Assembly: GCA_017303505.1 (NCBI GenBank)
Contig: JAFLCP010000011.1
Span: forward strand, 18,164 to 82,163
Direction: 5' to 3'
From: Planctomycetota bacterium
GTDB taxonomy: Bacteria > Planctomycetota > Planctomycetia > Pirellulales > Pirellulaceae
DNA: 64,000 nucleotides
Numbering within the stretch: position 1 is the first letter of the stretch; every line of letters begins with the position of its first letter. Below the pieces are notes generated by a model. The model saw nothing but the letters and a program-made list of their open reading frames with translations, was not told the origin of the DNA and did not search any database. A program made the position numbers and the translations under genes. Shown piece after piece: positions 36,993-45,859 of the stretch.

Positions 36993-38132
36993 TTAGCCTC
37001 GAAACACAATCGCAGGGTCAACGAACAATAAACGGCGCAGAGCCACAAGCGATGCCAACAAAATGATTCCAGCGGCAACTGCTCCTGAGCCAACGCCCAC
37101 TTGCCAAGGTAGGAAGAAGCCTGCGAAATTTGGATTGCGACCGGCGAACTCGAAAAAACAGGCAGCACCAAACAGTCCGACGCTATAGCCCACAAAACCG
37201 ATTACCACAGCCTGAATTGCCACCATGCCAATCAGGCGACCATTTCGAGTTCCCAATGCTTTGAGCACCGCAAAATGCTTGAGATTCTCTAAAACGAACA
37301 GGTTGAACATGAGCGCGACCACGCACACACCCACAATAATGCCAAGCCCCACGACGGTCCCAAAACTGACCGGAATCCCTGTATTGTCAATGATGTATTG
37401 GATCGATCTTTGTCGGTACTCTTCCGAAGTAAGAGCCAAAAGACCTGTGCGATTCCGGATCTCGCCTGCCACATCTTCAGGCGCCCGTCCTCTTTCGGCC
37501 CGAGCTACGATAAAGGACATTTGGTTCCGGCCATTGTTGGTGTACTGCAAAGCTTGCGAGTAGCGAGTAAAGAATGTAATGCCGGATGTAAATTTCGGTG
37601 AATCCTTAACGATGGCAACTAGTACGGCTCTTCGATCATTGAGCTCCACAACTTTGCCCAATTCGAGTTCTTGATTCCGCCAAACTTTGTCGTAACCGTC
37701 CAAGCCCACCGCCACAGCATCGGGCTGCTTCAGATCCTCAATGTTCCCCAATACCGGTCGTTGCGGAATACCAATCAACGATGCGTCATCCACACCCAAT
37801 AATGTCGCCGATTCGAGTTGGCCATCAGCTGTACGAATCGTTGCCATCGATTTGAAGAAGGGGACGGCCCAGCTCACTCCCGGCACACCGCGAACTCGCC
37901 CGAGTTCTGTATCTCGTAAGGGGAAAATCGTCTCAAGGTTCTTTACACCTGGGTCCATTACCCAAAGATCTGCTTCAGGCACGTCGCTGATAACCGCTCC
38001 AGCCCGGTTCAGCAACCCAAGAAAAATCCCAAGCTGTTGGTTGATTAGCAATGTTGAGAAAGCAACACCAACAACCAACCCCAGAAATTTCACGCGATCA
38101 TGAAACAGCATTTTGAGGGCGATGACCCACAT
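36993..38132 (-). CDS. DevC-type ABC transporter permease (FtsX fold)
   Basis: A 379-residue permease. One N-terminal helix (FLGLVVGVAFSTLLINQQLG), a large periplasmic domain beginning with ADLWVMDPGVKNLETIFPLR, a hallmark of DevC-like proteins, and three C-terminal helices of the FtsX domain (GLGIIVGVCVVALMFNLFVL, LIGMVAIQAVVIGFVGYSVG, VAAGIILLASLVALRRLLFV). First gene of the operon. In cyanobacteria DevBCA exports glycolipids; the cargo here is unknown. Confidence 0.9.
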   Translation of the reverse strand: MWVIALKMLFHDRVKFLGLVVGVAFSTLLINQQLGIFLGLLNRAGAVISDVPEADLWVMDPGVKNLETIFPLRDTELGRVRGVPGVSWAVPFFKSMATIRTADGQLESATLLGVDDASLIGIPQRPVLGNIEDLKQPDAVAVGLDGYDKVWRNQELELGKVVELNDRRAVLVAIVKDSPKFTSGITFFTRYSQALQYTNNGRNQMSFIVARAERGRAPEDVAGEIRNRTGLLALTSEEYRQRSIQYIIDNTGIPVSFGTVVGLGIIVGVCVVALMFNLFVLENLKHFAVLKALGTRNGRLIGMVAIQAVVIGFVGYSVGLFGAACFFEFAGRNPNFAGFFLPWQVGVGSGAVAAGIILLASLVALRRLLFVDPAIVFRG

Positions 38133-38151
38133 TATAAATTGCCCCGCTCTA

Positions 38152-38820
38152 TCATCGAAGTCGGACCTCTCCTCCGGTGCTATTTACGATAGCTTCTGCA
38201 ATTTTAACACGAGCGTCGGACCAAACCGAGGATTGTGCAAACGCCTGAAGACGATCTTTAGCGGACTCGTTCTGTTTGAATGTATACGAAACTTGTTCAG
38301 CTGGAATCGCTTCGACTACATACGAGGCGACAATCGTTAACGTATCGAGTTCGAAGACGAAACCATCCACTCTTACCGGCGCTGCTACAAATTCTTGTTC
38401 CGACACCGCTATAGGCAATTGACTTTCATCAATGCGATGCACAATCAAATACTTCGCTTTCGTTGCTCCATCCATTACTCGCTTCATAAAGGCCTGATCA
38501 CCACCGCTCGGTGCTTGGTTTTCCCAATACAGGGTCGTCGACAAATTAGTGGTTAACATCAGATCAATCGCTCCCTTATCCCCCTGTAGAGCCGAAACCA
38601 TGATGGTCTCGCAGTTGTGATCTGGTGACTCTTCATTCAGGATTAACTTGGGAGACAACTCAGCCGTAACATTCTCTGCAGTTTGAGGAATCTTGTCCTG
38701 GATTTGTTTAAGCTGGTCGCGTAATCGATTGATCGCTGGCCGATATTCGTCGATAACAGCCTCCGTCGACTTGCCGCAACCGATACTTACGACGAGAAAC
38801 AGTAAAACAAAAAAACGCAT
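38152..38820 (-). CDS. Predicted lipoprotein, unknown function
   Basis: About 222 residues. The ATG at 38820 gives a lipoprotein signal (MRFFVLLFLVVSIGCGK) with the lipobox Cys near residue 16; the frame opens earlier, at 38856, but would overlap the Asp-box gene. The mature part is mixed alpha/beta with no recognised motif. It lies 19 bp upstream of the exporter permease and 28 bp downstream of the Asp-box gene on the same strand, so it could be part of the exporter operon as an accessory lipoprotein. Confidence 0.7.
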   Translation of the reverse strand: MRFFVLLFLVVSIGCGKSTEAVIDEYRPAINRLRDQLKQIQDKIPQTAENVTAELSPKLILNEESPDHNCETIMVSALQGDKGAIDLMLTTNLSTTLYWENQAPSGGDQAFMKRVMDGATKAKYLIVHRIDESQLPIAVSEQEFVAAPVRVDGFVFELDTLTIVASYVVEAIPAEQVSYTFKQNESAKDRLQAFAQSSVWSDARVKIAEAIVNSTGGEVRLR

Positions 38821-38848
38821 CGTTATGCTCCGACGGAGTGAGACAACG

Positions 38849-39976
38849 TCATTCAATTTTGGGAACTTGGTTCGTGGGAACTTTCTCGTCTAATTCTAAT
38901 CGGTGCACATCGACTCCAATAGCATGCAAGTACGTGCCGGTGGAATGCTTAAGTACGCGAATCTTATTCACCGCATTCCCAAACTCTTCTTTTTGCCATG
39001 TGAGCCCCCCATCTTCCGTCACAAATCCATGCGGCGTTGCCCCAACCCAACCTCTTTTCTCGTCGATAAACGCGATCCCAAATTCGCGGACTTTGAAGTC
39101 ATCAACCAATAGCTGCTCATTCCAAGACTTTCCGCCATCCACTGTTTTGAGAACATAGCGCTTGGTCAACATAGGGTCCGGATTGTAGGATTGCACTGAC
39201 ACGAATCCAATCTCTTTTGTGGGGAATGACATTTTCCAAGTGAGCTCGAAGGTTCGCGTACCCTTGTAGACTTCTTGCCAACTTTTCCCGCCGTCTTCCG
39301 TTGCCAAAATCAACGCAGTTGAATCTTGCACGTTCTTATCCGACGCGCACGCCAGAAAACCGCGATCAGCATCTAAGAAGTGGACGTCCAATACCATGGC
39401 ACACGACTCAGGCAGCGCCATGTGCTTCCACGTCTCTCCAAGATCATCCGAATAGATGGAAGCGGTTGGCCCGCCAACTCGACCAACCGCGATGAGTCGA
39501 ATGCGCTCATCAAGATTCCCTGCGTTGATGTAAGGGATCTTCAGGACTTGCATCGAGCACAGTCCGACAACCTTGGGCGCGTCGATCTGTTCCACTACTT
39601 CCCATGTATTACCACCATCGCGTGTGCGATATAGCGGCACCGAATCCGTCACATTCGGAAAATAGTCAGGGCCAATGTTTCCTGCAAAGCCCAGTCGCTC
39701 GTCAACGAACATCAAACAGCGAAAGTAAGTTCCCGGCTTGTGCAATTTCAGTTCCCACGTGACGCCACCATCGCTCGTCTTGAATATCTTACCGCTTCCA
39801 TTGACATACCATCCTACTTGTGGCGATACAAAATAGATGTCATCTTGCTTACCCCGATATGCCTCGGTTTCGAGCTTCTTCCAAACATAGTCTTCCGTGT
39901 AGCCGATCGACTGAAGAACAAAAACGAAAAAAAGAAACCACAAGCGGTTACATGACGTGAAATCGCCTAAGTTCAT
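38849..39976 (-). CDS. Exported Asp-box (BNR/YCF48-like) propeller protein
   Basis: About 375 residues. A signal peptide (LWFLFFVFVLQSIGYTED) is followed by at least six Asp-box motifs: TSDGGVTWE, TRDGGNTWE, SDDLGETWK, TEDGGKSWQ, TVDGGKSWN and TEDGGLTWQ, at regular spacing. This is the sialidase/YCF48-type beta-propeller pattern. No catalytic sialidase residues are recognised, so a binding or assembly role is more likely. The ATG at 39976 with GGGGA upstream is preferred over 39994. Confidence 0.85.
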   Translation of the reverse strand: MNLGDFTSCNRLWFLFFVFVLQSIGYTEDYVWKKLETEAYRGKQDDIYFVSPQVGWYVNGSGKIFKTSDGGVTWELKLHKPGTYFRCLMFVDERLGFAGNIGPDYFPNVTDSVPLYRTRDGGNTWEVVEQIDAPKVVGLCSMQVLKIPYINAGNLDERIRLIAVGRVGGPTASIYSDDLGETWKHMALPESCAMVLDVHFLDADRGFLACASDKNVQDSTALILATEDGGKSWQEVYKGTRTFELTWKMSFPTKEIGFVSVQSYNPDPMLTKRYVLKTVDGGKSWNEQLLVDDFKVREFGIAFIDEKRGWVGATPHGFVTEDGGLTWQKEEFGNAVNKIRVLKHSTGTYLHAIGVDVHRLELDEKVPTNQVPKIE

Positions 39977-40418
39977 ATATCCCCAAACTTTCATATATCT
40001 CTTTTTGAGTTGCCTGAATCTAGTTAGCGAATTGCTTCCACAAATCGCTTTTTGACATGCTTCAAAGTGGATCTACGTTCCCTCTATGGACTGTGTTCTG
40101 TACAGCACCCATAGTTTAATCGGGTGTAAAGTGTGAACCGACGAGGCAGAAAGGAAGCGACTTCTTACTCCTATCGCCCCTCACCAAGAAACTGAACGCA
40201 CGAACACCACACTTTACAAACAGCTCACTTAGCCTGCTTGAATCCCGAATTTCGTGGCTTTTGAACAATCAGTGCGAACGGTTTTCCGCTAAATACGTCG
40301 TCCGCATTTACTCCTTCTGAGTTCGCATTGATTGTAGAAAGTGGGTTGGCCCAGTACCATCTACACATCAAATCCCAAGCGATAGCGAACTAGTAACGCG
40401 ACTGAATCGGAAGGCAAA
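39977..40418. other. Intergenic region, about 440 bp
   Basis: It lies between the divergent Asp-box and TPR genes. A TTGACA (40052-40057) with a poor -10 (TACGTT after 16 bp) is present on the plus strand, far from the TPR start. An exact 11-bp inverted repeat, TGTAAAGTGTG (40125-40135) and CACACTTTACA (40208-40218), is near chance level. Nothing else was recognised. Confidence 0.4.
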
Positions 40419-41654
40419 ATGGCCAACAATCTTGATGAGTGGTTCAACGAAGCGATCCATTTTCTCAACGAGGACAACGTTCCAGAAGCTCGCAAATTTT
40501 TGGCCAAAATGAAATCGACCGCCCCCAATGATTCGCGAACCCTCGAAATCGAAGGGGATTGTGCCAAAGCCGAAGGGGATTTCGAACTTGCCACACAGCA
40601 CTACCGAAAACTGATTAACGGTTCAGATTCTCAAGCGGCAGCCCGTGGCAATTTGAGCCTTGGCTTTCTTCTCATGGAACGCGGTGACCGACAGGATGCC
40701 CTGAAGGCACTAATCGCCGCAGCACCATTCCTGGATAATCGAGAAAGCCCCTATGAGCACATGAATGCGATGTCATCCATCGCGGCCTTGGAGTACGAAC
40801 TTGGTGACTTTGCACAGTCCGCCCAAACTCTGCTCGGTGTGCTTGAAAAGTATGAAGAATACGAGCTCGATGATGATTGCAGTTTGATTTATCTGAGTTG
40901 TGCTACCCAGCGCGGCGATGCCCTTCGATCGCTTGGCAAACTCGATGAAGCCCAAGAAGCTTATCAGATCGTTGCCGATATCACCGAAGAACTTGAAATC
41001 ATGGACGAGCATGCCAACGCCCTCGACGGCATTGGTGTCGTTCATCAGATGCGTGGCAATTTCAAGGAAGCTACCAAATTTCATTTGAAATCGGTGGAAA
41101 TCAATGAAGAGATTGAGTCGATCCCTGGACTGTGCGCCAACATGGCTAATCTCGCCAGAGTTTACTTACACCTAGAAGACTGGCCTGTTGGTAGGAAATA
41201 TGCACTTCGTTTACTACAACTCGAAACCGATGAAGAATCGGTGGAAGGAGTAGGGTTCGCTAAACTTCTTCTGGCTGAATGCGATATCGGCATGAAGAAG
41301 TACAAAGAGGCGGATCAAACATTGCAATCGCTTTTGAAGATCTTCACCCGATCTGGAGAAGCGGATACGTATGTGAATTTGATTAGTGTCTTGGGCAACC
41401 TTCGTCGCCTACAAGGCAATCTCGAAGAAGCAGAACGTTACCAAAATGAAGCTCTAAAGATCTCGTTGGAAATGAACAATCGGGATTTCCTGCTCTCTAG
41501 CTACGATGAACTCGCTGAAATCAAGACGGCCCAGAAGCGTTACGACGAAGCCCGTGACCTTTGGGAGCAAGCCTTGGAAATTGCCGAAGAATTGAAATCT
41601 GCCAAGATGCTTAAGTCGATCAAAAAGCGATTATCGGACATCTCCAAGCAATAA
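40419..41654 (+). CDS. TPR-repeat protein
   Basis: A 411-residue cytoplasmic protein made of tandem tetratricopeptide helices from end to end, e.g. RGDALRSLGKLDEAQEAYQI, ANMANLARVYLHLEDWPVGR, ISVLGNLRRLQGNLEEAERY and LAEIKTAQKRYDEARDLWEQ. No signal peptide. GGAAGG precedes the start. It is a single-gene unit; TPR proteins are scaffolds for protein contacts, and the partner is not evident. Confidence 0.85.
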   Translation: MANNLDEWFNEAIHFLNEDNVPEARKFLAKMKSTAPNDSRTLEIEGDCAKAEGDFELATQHYRKLINGSDSQAAARGNLSLGFLLMERGDRQDALKALIAAAPFLDNRESPYEHMNAMSSIAALEYELGDFAQSAQTLLGVLEKYEEYELDDDCSLIYLSCATQRGDALRSLGKLDEAQEAYQIVADITEELEIMDEHANALDGIGVVHQMRGNFKEATKFHLKSVEINEEIESIPGLCANMANLARVYLHLEDWPVGRKYALRLLQLETDEESVEGVGFAKLLLAECDIGMKKYKEADQTLQSLLKIFTRSGEADTYVNLISVLGNLRRLQGNLEEAERYQNEALKISLEMNNRDFLLSSYDELAEIKTAQKRYDEARDLWEQALEIAEELKSAKMLKSIKKRLSDISKQ

Positions 41655-41740
41655 ACCGCCTGTATTTGCCTCACAAAGATACGTTGCTGGCACCTTCATA
41701 ACACACAGCTAAATGACGTGCTAAGCCTATGCGCGAAGGC

Positions 41741-42418
41741 TTAACCGAGCATGGCTTGACGGATGAACCACATCAACAAGATCGTGCCGAGAATGGATAG
41801 CGTAACGCGCAAAGAGCGTTTCAATCTCAAGTAGAATACCAAAACGAAACCGCTGATTGCGACTAAGGTCGAAATTACCGCAGACACATCAATGATCACC
41901 TTCCATAGATCGCCGGTGTGTCGACCTTTATGCAAGTCATTCATGATCGAGATCAGATCATTGCAGGTTGTGGTCAATTCATACTTGCCGTCCGAGCGCG
42001 ATATTCGCGCGGTTGCGGCGTACCCAGGTCCCTGAAAAGTTACTTCACAAGAATCTTCGAAGCACAAAAAGTCCGCCACATGGCCGGTAAGCAAATGCGT
42101 GGATCGCAGATGCTCGGCAACGGCAAGCTTGTCCACTTCGTGACCAAAGTCACTTCCATCCCAACCTTCCGGCGCCTGCGTCTTGAGCTTCAACCACGAC
42201 GCGTCTAAACTCCCCTCAGACACCTGGGTATCTTCTTGGAAGAACCAATCTGGATGATTGAGGGTTAAGCCAGTAACACTAAAAAACAAAATAGCAGCCA
42301 ACGAAATCATCGACAAATAGATGTGGAGCCACCTACTCCACTTGGCTAATGCTCGATGAATATGCCGCGAAGCATGAGGCTTCTCTTTGGTTGAAGAAGG
42401 GGATTGCAAAGGAATCAT
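41741..42418 (-). CDS. PepSY-associated membrane protein
   Basis: A 225-residue protein. An N-terminal helix (WLHIYLSMISLAAILFFSVT) with the GLTLNHPDWFF motif, a periplasmic domain of about 100 residues, the NDLHKGRHTGDLWKVIIDVS motif typical of PepSY_TM proteins, and two C-terminal helices. Conserved His residues in the helices of this family can ligate heme in ferric-reductase-like relatives. It lies 9 bp downstream of the ApbE-DUF2271 gene, a pairing seen in extracytosolic flavinylation loci. Confidence 0.85.
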   Translation of the reverse strand: MIPLQSPSSTKEKPHASRHIHRALAKWSRWLHIYLSMISLAAILFFSVTGLTLNHPDWFFQEDTQVSEGSLDASWLKLKTQAPEGWDGSDFGHEVDKLAVAEHLRSTHLLTGHVADFLCFEDSCEVTFQGPGYAATARISRSDGKYELTTTCNDLISIMNDLHKGRHTGDLWKVIIDVSAVISTLVAISGFVLVFYLRLKRSLRVTLSILGTILLMWFIRQAMLG

Positions 42419-42427
42419 TCCTGACTG

Positions 42428-43924
42428 TTATGGCTTCTTGCTGAATTGTACTTTGGCCGTCTTGATTTCGACATTTCCCTTTAGCTCTTCTTCGAATGAT
42501 TTTGCACCCAATTCAAAAGGATATTTAATGAGCTGATACGTCCCATGTTCACGGGCAGCTTCGATATAGAGTGTGTATTTACCTTCCTTCAATACTTTGC
42601 CATGGTCATCCTTGCCATCCCAAGCAACTTTGTAATTTCCCGCATTTCGCGTCGGTTTCGATACAGTTCCGATCAGTTTCATTTCATCGCTCAATAAACG
42701 CAATTGATCGCTCGCATACCAGCGACGCAAGTCGCGGTGCCAGCGCGGACCAGGATTGTTGGCCATCAAGAAAAGGCTCAATGTCTTAACGGGATATTCA
42801 TCCTGGTCCTCAATCCAAACAGCGACATATGGTCGGCGCCAACGTCCACTGTTCTCAGGTTTGGTGATCTCGAATTCGACATTCATTTCATACGGTGTTG
42901 CTGACTCTTCCGTTGCTGTTTCCTGGGTCGCTTCAACCCAATTCACGGAACAAAACACCGTCTCATCTTCTAACATCAAGCAACAACTGCAACCTGGAAT
43001 AGACTCAACCAAGTGAAGCGCCTCTGCTGGATTCATGACAGAACAAATCGTAGCCAGCACATCGGCGGTTTCTGCAGTGGGAGCCATTACCGTAGCGGAC
43101 ACAACGTTGGTTGCTGGCATCCCTGTACGCGGATCGATGATGTGCGAAAGCCGTTGTCCGCCGATCGTAAAGTAGCGTTCGGAGTTTCCGCTGGTGGCGA
43201 TGGCGGCATCTTTGATGGAGAGTTTCTTCCAGATCTTGCCACCAATTGCATCATGAAATGGGTGTGGAATCGATACGTTTTCTGCAAGTGTTCCAGCTAC
43301 GCGCAGATCACCACCGATGTTAACCATACAACCATCGACAGTGGGACAATCCCGTTCGATCACATTGATTACTGCATCCAGAATCGTCCCCTTAGCGATT
43401 GCGTTAAGCGTTAGTTTTTGGCTGCTCAAACGCGTCACCGACGCGTTATCCTCGGCAATAGACCAGTGCTTTGTAACAGCCAATTCGCGCGCACGTTCAA
43501 TCGCTTCGCTGGTTGGCATGGTCGAAGATTCAGCGGCATTTTTCCAGAGCTGCGTTAGCCCTTGAACGCCGGGTTGAAAGGCACCGTGACTCACTTGATT
43601 CCATTCATCACAACGTTTGAGCAGTTCGCGCAAATCGTGAGATAATGTGCTAATCGTCCCAGGTTTCGCGTTGACAAACTTAGAGAACTCGCTCGAAGGA
43701 TCGTAATGGCTGAAGATCTTTTCAAGTCGTTCAATCTGTTGAAGGGTCCGTTCCTCGGCCTCACGCGCCGCGGCTTCGGTGTCGCACTGTACGTGCAATT
43801 CAAGCGAAGTGCCAAGTACGTTTTCATGATGAAAGGTAAAATCGTCGGCACTGCTAGATCGAGCCAGCATACTGAATAGAAATAGACTAAGACTCAAGGT
43901 GCAGAAGCGCAGACACCATTGCAT
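42428..43924 (-). CDS. apbE: FAD:protein FMN transferase (ApbE) fused to DUF2271
   Basis: About 498 residues from the ATG at 43924, which begins a signal peptide (LRFCTLSLSLFLFSMLARSS). The ApbE domain spans about 30-310 (HYDPSSEFSKFVNA, LNAIAKGTILDAVINVIE, VNIGGDLRVAG, HIIDPRTGMPATNVVSATVM), with the metal-binding Asp/Thr region TAETADVLATICSVM. The C-terminal DUF2271 domain spans about 340-490 (YVAVWIEDQDEYPVKTLSLF, YKVAWDGKDDHGKVLKEGKY). ApbE attaches FMN to Ser/Thr of exported redox proteins. The nearby PepSY protein is the likely electron-transfer partner; no clear flavin acceptor domain is in the window. Confidence 0.9.
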   Translation of the reverse strand: MQWCLRFCTLSLSLFLFSMLARSSSADDFTFHHENVLGTSLELHVQCDTEAAAREAEERTLQQIERLEKIFSHYDPSSEFSKFVNAKPGTISTLSHDLRELLKRCDEWNQVSHGAFQPGVQGLTQLWKNAAESSTMPTSEAIERARELAVTKHWSIAEDNASVTRLSSQKLTLNAIAKGTILDAVINVIERDCPTVDGCMVNIGGDLRVAGTLAENVSIPHPFHDAIGGKIWKKLSIKDAAIATSGNSERYFTIGGQRLSHIIDPRTGMPATNVVSATVMAPTAETADVLATICSVMNPAEALHLVESIPGCSCCLMLEDETVFCSVNWVEATQETATEESATPYEMNVEFEITKPENSGRWRRPYVAVWIEDQDEYPVKTLSLFLMANNPGPRWHRDLRRWYASDQLRLLSDEMKLIGTVSKPTRNAGNYKVAWDGKDDHGKVLKEGKYTLYIEAAREHGTYQLIKYPFELGAKSFEEELKGNVEIKTAKVQFSKKP

Positions 43925-44004
43925 AGTTGGGTTCCGGTGCGAGAAGGGGCATAGGTCAACGGGGTTCCAACACCATTGACTCGAATTAGTTTCGAAAAAA
44001 AGAA

Positions 44005-44040
44005 AAGTGCGACAAAGACAATACCATCTTCGTCGCACTT
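44005..44040 (-). terminator. Rho-independent terminator after the Gly-rich EF-hand gene
   Basis: AAGTGCGAC (44005-44013) and GTCGCACTT (44032-44040) form a 9-bp stem; on the minus strand the stem is followed by TTCTTTTTTT. It lies about 100 bp past the EF-hand gene stop and before the apbE start. Confidence 0.75.
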
Positions 44041-44141
44041 CGTTTACAAGTCTGTAGTAACTTGCAAGCACATGGCGTTAGGAGCATGCGCTGGACATTA
44101 CAATTTAGTAAAGTGTCGACGTAATGTTTGCGGTGTCCGAG

Positions 44142-44966
44142 CTAGATCGGCTGACCTTCGCCATCACCCGCTGGACGGCGACGTTCGCCACCACGTCCAC
44201 CTTGGAAACCTTCGCCGCCAGGACCACCAGGTCCGCCTTGAAACCCAGGACCGCCTTGCCCGCCAGGGCCTCCCTGAAATCCAGGCCCACCTTCGCCGCC
44301 AGGTCCACCACGGAATCCCATTGGTTGCTTGAATTGTTGCAATTGTTCGGCGGTAAGGATTTTTGCCAACTCAGCGTCTACAGTTTCTTGAAGCTTAGCG
44401 ATCTGATTGCGTTGCTCTTCCGATAGGTTCAACTGTTGCATCATAAATTCGGGGACGACACGACCAGGTTGCATCATCGGCCCGCGTCCTCGTCCTCCGC
44501 GGCCCATCTCGCCGCCACGACCGCCTGGCCCACCGAATTCACCACCCATAGGCGGTTGACCACCAAAACCACCTGGTCCACCAGGACCGCCACCGAAGCC
44601 ACCTGGTCCGCCGGGGCCACCAGGTCCTCCTCCGAATCCACCGCGGCCTCCAGGCCCACCTTCGCCACCGCGACCAGCCATTTCCTTTTGAACCAATTGC
44701 GCGACTTCTTCGCGAGTAACCTCTTTGTTCTTATCCGCGTCAGCTCGCTCGACCAAGCCTTTAAGACGACTCTCGGAGTATTCATCTTCAGTGAGTACTC
44801 CATCTTGGTTTTTGTCGAGGCTCATCACTCGTGTTATCGTTTCTTCCCCACCTCCGCCACCTTGCCGTGGACCACGTCCTTCTCCTTGCTGACCACCAGG
44901 AGGTTGTAGGAACGCGAAGCCTGCTAACATACCACTCATGATCAAAGAACTAAAAACAAATTTCAT
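44142..44966 (-). CDS. Exported Gly/Pro-rich EF-hand protein with Spy-like helix
   Basis: A 274-residue protein. Signal peptide FVFSSLIMSGMLAGFAFLQP; two EF-hand loops DKNQDGVLTEDE and DADKNKEVTREE; a long GGPGG-type low-complexity region; a helical segment LNLSEEQRNQIAKLQETVDA like the LTxxQ motifs of Spy/CpxP chaperones; then more GGPGG repeats. Imperfect DNA repeats underlie the Gly-rich tracts. Planctomycetes encode many such calcium-binding low-complexity exported proteins of unknown role. Terminated by the hairpin at 44005-44040. Confidence 0.8.
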   Translation of the reverse strand: MKFVFSSLIMSGMLAGFAFLQPPGGQQGEGRGPRQGGGGGEETITRVMSLDKNQDGVLTEDEYSESRLKGLVERADADKNKEVTREEVAQLVQKEMAGRGGEGGPGGRGGFGGGPGGPGGPGGFGGGPGGPGGFGGQPPMGGEFGGPGGRGGEMGRGGRGRGPMMQPGRVVPEFMMQQLNLSEEQRNQIAKLQETVDAELAKILTAEQLQQFKQPMGFRGGPGGEGGPGFQGGPGGQGGPGFQGGPGGPGGEGFQGGRGGERRRPAGDGEGQPI

Positions 44967-45008
44967 GGGACACCTCTTTGAATTGCTAAACGATTCTATT
45001 GGAAATTT

Positions 45009-45695
45009 TTACGATTTGAAGTTTCGATCGTCGGGTGTGAGTCCCAAGACGATGTCGAATTTTGCTGTGTATTCTGGGGTTTTCGTACCCTGCATAAGAA
45101 CCCAATCTGCCTGTACTAACTCCTGATCGACCAAGTCGCCTGCCTGAGCGAATATACCGTCGCGACGATTGTTTTCATGACCACGGATCATGACCTGCGT
45201 GGTCAAAATTTCTTTGCCACCTCGACTCAGCTTGATATGAATGTGAGGTGCGGGGCGGCCAGGGTAAGGAACAGGTTTCACAGTGCGAAAGCGGTATTCG
45301 CCGGTTGCTCCAGTTTCGAACTTACCATAGCCTTGAAAGTTCTTATCCTGAATGTTCTTTTTGGTGTTACTATCATTCGAATGAAGATAGACACCCTTCG
45401 CATCACATTGCCAAATTTCCATGGTGACATTGCGAAGTGGTGAACCGTTGAGGCTCAAGATTCGACCATGCAGATGGGTGATCTCACCTATGGCAGGTGT
45501 TAGCGAGTCATTAACAATGATCAAGTCGTTATCTTGATCGAGCGGCAAATGGTCAGGATAAAACGGCCCCTCAGTTAATCGTGGGGTCCGAAACAGCTCC
45601 TCGGCAAACAGTCCCTTTTGCGTGAAAAACAGGAGCCCTGTCGTGGCTGAGGCGGTCAGCCATTGTCGTCGCCCAATAAATCTGCTTTCGTTCAT
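45009..45695 (-). CDS. Intradiol dioxygenase-like protein with Tat-type signal
   Basis: About 228 residues. The ATG at 45695 has AGGGG upstream and gives an N-terminus with twin arginines (RRQWLTASATTGLLFF). The core has TEGPFYPDHLPLDQDNDL and the iron-site block YRFRTVKPVPYPGRPAPHIH, with the Tyr and His ligands of the protocatechuate 3,4-dioxygenase family. Ring-cleavage activity on an exported substrate is inferred. It lies upstream of the EF-hand gene on the same strand. Confidence 0.85.
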   Translation of the reverse strand: MNESRFIGRRQWLTASATTGLLFFTQKGLFAEELFRTPRLTEGPFYPDHLPLDQDNDLIIVNDSLTPAIGEITHLHGRILSLNGSPLRNVTMEIWQCDAKGVYLHSNDSNTKKNIQDKNFQGYGKFETGATGEYRFRTVKPVPYPGRPAPHIHIKLSRGGKEILTTQVMIRGHENNRRDGIFAQAGDLVDQELVQADWVLMQGTKTPEYTAKFDIVLGLTPDDRNFKS

Positions 45696-45859
45696 CCGTA
45701 AGCCCCTTAAGACCATGGAACTTTGTGTACTATTCTGGATACAATCAACTATCCCGTAAAACCGGGGATTTTGTTCGCAACACTGAGACATGCGAGAATG
45801 AGCCCAAGCGGGGGCCACGCATTTTCTAAAATTCCTTTTTTTCCATCGATGCGGTCAGA

